The notes beneath the pieces were generated by a model, which did not search any database, was not told where the DNA came from, and was given only the letters and a program-made list of their open reading frames with translations. DNA of 52,500 nucleotides from an uncultured Pelagibacteraceae bacterium (GTDB taxonomy: Bacteria > Pseudomonadota > Alphaproteobacteria > Pelagibacterales > Pelagibacteraceae): positions 1-52,500 of the forward strand of contig CACEOC010000003.1 of assembly GCA_902561075.1 (NCBI GenBank), written 5' to 3'. The translations under genes were made by a program, and so were the position numbers. How positions within the stretch are numbered: the stretch's first letter is position 1; every line of letters begins with the position of its first letter. Shown here one piece after another: positions 51,086 through 52,500 of this stretch.

Positions 51086-51113
51086 TTGATTATTTATAGT
51101 TTTAGCATATAAG
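51086..51113 (+). promoter_or_regulatory. candidate rRNA operon promoter
   Basis: TTGATT (51086-51091) and TATAAG (51108-51113) with a 16-nt spacer. They lie about 180 bp upstream of the 16S 5' end and are the best match in the 263-bp leader. A GCGTC follows directly, a GC-rich discriminator that fits stringent control. Confidence 0.5.
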
Positions 51114-51141
51114 CGTCACACTCAGTAAAAAACTGTTTATT

Positions 51142-51161
51142 ATCAGGCTTTTTAACCTGAT
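51142..51161 (+). promoter_or_regulatory. rRNA leader hairpin with boxA-like loop
   Basis: ATCAGG pairs with CCTGAT around CTTTTTAA. The stretch GCTTTTTAAC resembles the boxA antitermination element (GCTCTTTAAC), and it lies inside the hairpin. Leader position fits, but boxA is a loose motif. Confidence 0.45.
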
Positions 51162-51192
51162 TAGCTATTTGAAAAGTAAAAATTTGAAAAGA

Positions 51193-51237
51193 GAAGTGTG
51201 GACGGTTAAGGTTACCAAAATTTGTCGTACACACTTC
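51193..51237 (+). promoter_or_regulatory. long stem in the rRNA leader
   Basis: GAAGTGTG (51193-51200) pairs with CACACTTC (51230-51237), and the stem goes on past one mismatch with ACGG/TCGT-type pairs. This is a strong hairpin about 60 bp before 16S; it may be an RNase III or processing site, or an independent leader fold. Confidence 0.5.
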
Positions 51238-51243
51238 AATCAT

Positions 51244-51271
51244 GCATAAATATTATTCTTAGTATTTATGC
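51244..51271 (+). promoter_or_regulatory. 9-bp perfect hairpin before 16S
   Basis: GCATAAATA (51244-51252) pairs with TATTTATGC (51263-51271) around a 10-nt loop, ending 23 bp before the 16S 5' end. Its exact role in pre-rRNA maturation cannot be read from this window because the 3' half of the operon is missing. Confidence 0.5.
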
Positions 51272-51294
51272 TGAAGCTAGTGTGCGCCGTTTTT

Positions 51295-52500
<1,206 letters not shown>

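Overview
This window is a piece of a streamlined, very AT-rich alphaproteobacterial genome, and everything in it points to SAR11 (Pelagibacterales). The partial 16S rRNA at the right end carries SAR11-like signature stretches. Genes are packed with 1-10 bp gaps or short overlaps. Local gene orders are typical of Alphaproteobacteria: rpmH-rnpA-yidD-yidC, murA-DUF2948-hisD-infA, hisS-hisZ-hisG, rpsA-ihfB-pyrF-trpFBA-accD-folC, ffs-dnaX-ybaB-recR, and prfA-prmC-DUF4167. GcrA, a DUF1178 protein and a membrane-anchored cytochrome c next to kdsB and pheA fit the same picture. I see no insertion sequences, prophage genes or CRISPR arrays.

Layout. Positions 1-2375 (minus) hold the yidC end of the rpmH operon. 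Positions 2449-7353 hold a TVP38-type membrane protein, tRNA-Thr, two small basic proteins, dcd, murA, a DUF2948 gene, hisD and infA. Then come tRNA-Phe and a cold shock gene (7367-7756). Positions 7757-11170 form a histidine block: a short ORF rich in His codons, tRNA-His, hisS, hisZ and hisG. Positions 11323-14697 hold three DNA-processing genes (rmuC, a PD-(D/E)XK nuclease, exonuclease I), followed by trxA. Two long minus-strand operons follow: rpsA to folC (22544 back to 15067) and rnd to aroA (26973 back to 22663). Positions 27023-33951 carry an NDUFA9-like protein, a SHOCT protein, gcrA, an ABC-2 permease, argD, argF, cytochrome c, kdsB and pheA. Positions 34001-36657 are ffs-dnaX-ybaB-recR. 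Positions 36661-42510 hold glcB, accA and secA. Positions 42575-49731 hold argJ, a DUF1178 gene, ubiG, lysC, ispG, prfA, prmC and a DUF4167 gene. An M23 peptidase and the rRNA leader with the start of 16S close the window.

Functionally this is core housekeeping: translation, envelope (Lpt, Kdo, MurA, AroA), fatty acid initiation (AccA, AccD), amino acid synthesis (His, Trp, Arg, Phe, Lys) and DNA repair. The most interesting points lie in regulation and in departures from family norms. There is a candidate His-codon attenuator upstream of tRNA-His-hisS. The tRNA-His lacks an encoded G-1 and carries U72 and A73, and it sits 4 nt before the hisS start codon. The trpF-trpB-trpA-accD-folC products carry unusual replacements at hallmark residues. 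AccA has an added C-terminal transmembrane tail. The usual neighbours lptA and cmk are missing from their loci, and there is no room for the glycine riboswitch reported upstream of SAR11 malate synthase.
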